Assembly: GCA_051893155.1 (NCBI GenBank)
Contig: JBJFGY010000009.1
Span: forward strand, 1-17,090
From: UBA6448 sp051893155
GTDB taxonomy: Bacteria; Bacillota_I; Bacilli_A; RF39; UBA660
Length of the DNA stretch: 17,090 nt
Direction of reading: 5' to 3'
Of the stretch, positions 16,024 through 17,090 are shown piece after piece (position 1 is the stretch's first letter; the number at the start of each line of letters is the position of its first letter). The translations under genes were made by a program, and so were the position numbers. The notes under the pieces are model-generated. The model was not told the DNA's origin. It was given only the letters and a program-made list of their open reading frames with translations, and made no database searches.

Positions 16024-16941
16024 TTACTGCGTATAACTAAATGATACAATTGATGAATCATTTACTATTGGATAAGTATAATTTTGACTTGTATCTGCTT
16101 TATAAAATTTTACTATCTCACTTGATTCTAAGTTAATGCGAAAACTTATACTATTTACATAATCATATCCATCTATTTGAGTAGTAGTATAACTCTCTTT
16201 ATTTTGGAAAACTGTTGATGTCATATCAATAATAACAACTTCAGGATCAAACGAAAGTGTTATAAGTGGAAGAGCACATTTAGCTTTATTTTCATCAGAT
16301 AATGAATTATAAGTATCATAGTCAATTCTATCATCTACTTCATAATCTAAAAATGCTGTTTTTACTAAGTAATAATCAGTTGAATTAGTAACACTTAAAT
16401 TGAAATATGGGCTAGATTTTTCATCACTTATTTCATAACTAATTCCAGGTACTCCAACTTTCAATATAAATGTTGCACTAAGTGTCTTTTTATATGGATA
16501 TGTACTTTCAGCCACAATTTCAATCCATACTTCATCATTATTTTTTAAAGCATTTTTAGCAGATATAGTGGCAGTAAAATTATCAGTTATCTCATTAGTT
16601 ATTATTGTACCTTCTGTTTTACTTATTGAACAATTTGCATTATCTGAACAAGTATAGGATAAAACATATGTAATATCACTATTAGCAAATTCTAAATTAT
16701 TTTTACTATTATTTAAATTAATAGAAAGCTGATAAGTATCAACACCTGACCAATTATCCATTCGATAAACTTTATGATTGGACGTTAATTTATCACTATT
16801 AAAATAAAACTTTTTAGAGGCTAAATATACATCTTTTATCGCATTATAAATGTATCTACCATAAGTAAGAGTAATTGAAAATAATAATAGTAAAATTAAA
16901 CTAGCAATAATTAACTTAACCATTCTTTTTTTATTATTCAT
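16024..16941 (-). CDS. SipW-substrate-like exported protein with TYGRY signal (305 aa)
   Basis: A short basic start (residues 4-9) precedes a hydrophobic core (about 10-25) and L-T-Y-G-R-Y at 25-30, a variant of the SipW-type S-Y-A-W-F motif. The mature part is beta-rich: Y-L-A-S-K-K-F-Y-F-N-S-D-K-L, then M-D-N-W-S-G-V (61-67), S-Y-T-C and A-N-C (Cys98, Cys104, likely a disulfide), an Ig-like strand A-T-F-I-L-K-V-G-V-P-G, and a final strand I-V-S-F-S-Y. Start: the ATG at 16941-16939 has GAAGAAGGTAG correctly placed upstream; a longer frame to 17007 would begin upstream of the promoter's -10 box, so it cannot be the real start. It is the first gene of the six-gene operon that ends with the signal peptidase and its substrate. 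It is likely a secreted surface subunit; the exact family is not named. Confidence 0.82.
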   Translation of the reverse strand: MNNKKRMVKLIIASLILLLLFSITLTYGRYIYNAIKDVYLASKKFYFNSDKLTSNHKVYRMDNWSGVDTYQLSINLNNSKNNLEFANSDITYVLSYTCSDNANCSISKTEGTIITNEITDNFTATISAKNALKNNDEVWIEIVAESTYPYKKTLSATFILKVGVPGISYEISDEKSSPYFNLSVTNSTDYYLVKTAFLDYEVDDRIDYDTYNSLSDENKAKCALPLITLSFDPEVVIIDMTSTVFQNKESYTTTQIDGYDYVNSISFRINLESSEIVKFYKADTSQNYTYPIVNDSSIVSFSYTQ

Positions 16942-16978
16942 ATTACTACCTTCTTCATTTACTACTCTCACTGTAAAA

Positions 16979-17007
16979 ATTATAACATAGCAAAATATTA
17001 ATTGCAA
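16979..17007 (-). promoter_or_regulatory. Promoter of the six-gene operon
   Basis: On the minus strand: TTGCAA (17002-17007), a 17-base spacer, then TATAAT (16979-16984) preceded by TGT, an extended -10. The transcript would start near 16972, about 30 bases before the ATG at 16941. The -35 box is the centre of an 18-bp palindrome (16996-17013), so binding of a repressor there would block RNA polymerase. Confidence 0.85.
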
Positions 17008-17013
17008 TTAATA
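16996..17013. promoter_or_regulatory. Perfect 18-bp palindrome over the operon's -35 box, probable operator
   Basis: TATTAATTGCAATTAATA is its own reverse complement over all 18 bases; symmetry ends at A16995/G17014. The -35 hexamer TTGCAA lies at its centre. A dimeric helix-turn-helix repressor is the simplest explanation. A/T-rich sequence makes short palindromes common, but 18 exact bases on the -35 box are unlikely by chance. Confidence 0.55.
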
Positions 17014-17090
17014 GGTAATTTGTTATTTAATTAATTGTGAAAAATTTTTGAAAATGTCCCTAATTAAAAAACAAATAATTAGTAAAAATG
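17014..17090. other. Upstream non-coding edge with a short inverted repeat
   Basis: No gene is visible in these bases. A 7-bp inverted pair, CTAATTA (17060-17066) and TAATTAG (17076-17082), flanks a 9-base loop. It is all A/T apart from the outer pair and lacks a T-run, so it is not a good terminator and may be a second regulatory site or chance. Confidence 0.3.

Noticed and set aside
16942..17007. Upstream extension of the 305-aa protein by 22 codons
   Set aside because: The extension crosses the -10 box and places the start upstream of the likely transcript start; the ATG at 16941 has a well-placed ribosome site.
17060..17082. Hairpin CTAATTA/TAATTAG as a terminator of an upstream gene
   Set aside because: The stem is almost all A/T and no T-run follows on either strand.

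Overview
The window is strongly A+T-rich (by eye well under one third G+C). Shine-Dalgarno sites are Bacillota-like (AGGAG, AAAGGTGAT) and three promoters have near-consensus sigma-A hexamers with a TG extension of the -10 box. All readable frames fit the standard code. Of the eleven genes whose end is inside the window, eight stop with TAA and three with TAG; none uses TGA. Together with SipW/TasA-type secretion genes and a giant repetitive surface protein, this suggests an uncultured low-GC member of the Bacillota, perhaps one of the small-genome gut Bacilli. That placement is an inference; there is no marker gene here.

Layout, right to left because almost everything is on the minus strand. 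(1) A six-gene operon, 16941 down to 11255, starts at a TTGCAA-N17-TATAAT promoter whose -35 box lies inside an 18-bp perfect palindrome. It encodes a SipW-substrate-like exported protein (305 aa), an unrecognised 316-aa protein, a membrane-anchored McrB-family AAA+ ATPase (506 aa), a DUF2357-like partner without a visible nuclease domain (371 aa), a SipW-type signal peptidase, and a TasA-like protein (197 aa). Gaps between these genes are 1 to 11 bases. (2) A bidirectional terminator separates it from a convergent single plus-strand gene (10642-11217) for another TasA-like protein. (3) That gene diverges, across a 10-bp inverted repeat, from a minus-strand unit of two overlapping genes (233-aa membrane-anchored and 335-aa SYAWF-bearing TasA-like proteins). 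(4) A strong promoter of its own then drives a 2643-aa surface protein: about 35 Gly-rich beta-helix-like repeats (YGGGN) interrupted by a CBM2-like carbohydrate-binding domain. It is followed by a 35-codon small gene and a coiled-coil gene that runs off the left edge.

Reading as a whole: the cluster looks like a locus for building a cell-surface structure. SipW would process four exported beta-rich subunits that carry four different versions of its signal motif (SYAWF, SFAWF, SYAKY, TYGRY). The giant repeat protein would be a surface adhesin or scaffold. The unusual part is the McrB-like/DUF2357 pair, elsewhere typical of McrBC-type DNA-targeting systems. Here the ATPase is tethered to the membrane, no nuclease is visible, and the pair sits directly upstream of the signal peptidase, so a role in assembling or remodelling the exported structure is as plausible as defence. 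The functional link is inferred from gene order; no experiment supports it.
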